Shown one piece after another: positions 63,915-64,000 of a DNA stretch of 64,000 nucleotides. The translations under genes and the position numbers were made by a program. The notes below the pieces were generated by a model that did no database searches, was not told the DNA's origin, and saw only the letters and a list, made by a program, of their open reading frames with translations. Origin of the DNA: Actinomycetes bacterium. GTDB lineage: Bacteria; Actinomycetota; Acidimicrobiia; Acidimicrobiales; Palsa-688. Within the stretch, counting starts at the first letter, position 1. Each line of letters opens with the position of its first letter. The stretch covers positions 1-64,000 of the forward strand of contig JAKCDU010000020.1 in the NCBI GenBank assembly GCA_021838445.1, given 5' to 3'.

Positions 63915-64000
63915 GCAGACAGGATGTCAAGTGGGCACCCCTCGGACAATGGGCCGTTCCGGCCACTGACACAGCCTGTTCCGACCAGTAGCACGAGCGG

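Overview
The window is GC-rich actinobacterial DNA: many GTG starts, 4-base ATGA/GTGA gene overlaps, a BldD-like regulator, a complete hopanoid operon and a Mycobacterium-type steroid catabolism cluster. The gene mix suits an environmental actinomycete, possibly of Acidimicrobiia type; that placement is inference, because no marker gene was compared. About three quarters of the window is ordinary chromosome. Roughly 5-17.6 kb is an accessory region.

Layout. 1-0.5 kb: the 3' end of a tyrosine integrase beside tRNA-Val, the edge of an element lying mostly outside the window. 0.5-5 kb: lgt, then a divergent pair of citrate synthase genes (one an HTH-fused paralog that lacks both catalytic histidines) around a palindrome, then two small genes. 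5-6.7 kb: debris, with an Ig-like fragment, two small genes and an integrase cut off after its N-terminal third. 6.70-17.59 kb: an integrated element of about 10.9 kb in tRNA-Cys. It is bounded by a 46-bp duplication of the tRNA 3' half and has helically phased CGCGGGA repeats just inside both ends. It carries AbiEii/AbiEi, a SEC-C protein divergent from a pRiA4b ORF-3 protein, an antitoxin-like HTH gene with a truncated partner, two secreted proteins of lower GC, a truncated IS1380 transposase, a broken wHTH gene, a sigma-like protein fused in frame to an excisionase, and the integrase.

17.6-24 kb: housekeeping genes (cation/proton exchanger, GlgX, BldD-like regulator, MBL hydrolase, pirin, MerR-TetR regulator). 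24.1-34.1 kb: hopanoid operon hpnC-hpnD-hpnE-polyprenyl synthase-shc-(hpnG fused to ispH)-hpnH-hpnO. It makes squalene from prenyl diphosphates, cyclises it, adds the adenosyl side chain and processes that to an amino-hopanoid. 34.3-38.1 kb: infA and a SNF2 helicase with a small partner.

38.5-63.9 kb: steroid catabolism. The left half handles the side chain (FadE26/FadE27-like dehydrogenase pair, SDR, CYP125-like P450, EchA19-like hydratase, acyl-CoA synthetase), with a KstR-like operator before fadE26. The middle and right handle rings C/D and the propionyl/pyruvate end: EchA20, IpdA, IpdB, a DUF35-Ltp pair, IpdC, FadA6, two FadE, three SDRs including IpdF, a MaoC-like protein, FadD3, HsaF and HsaG. 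HsaE probably lies just beyond the right edge. Family names come from remembered protein families; no database search was run.
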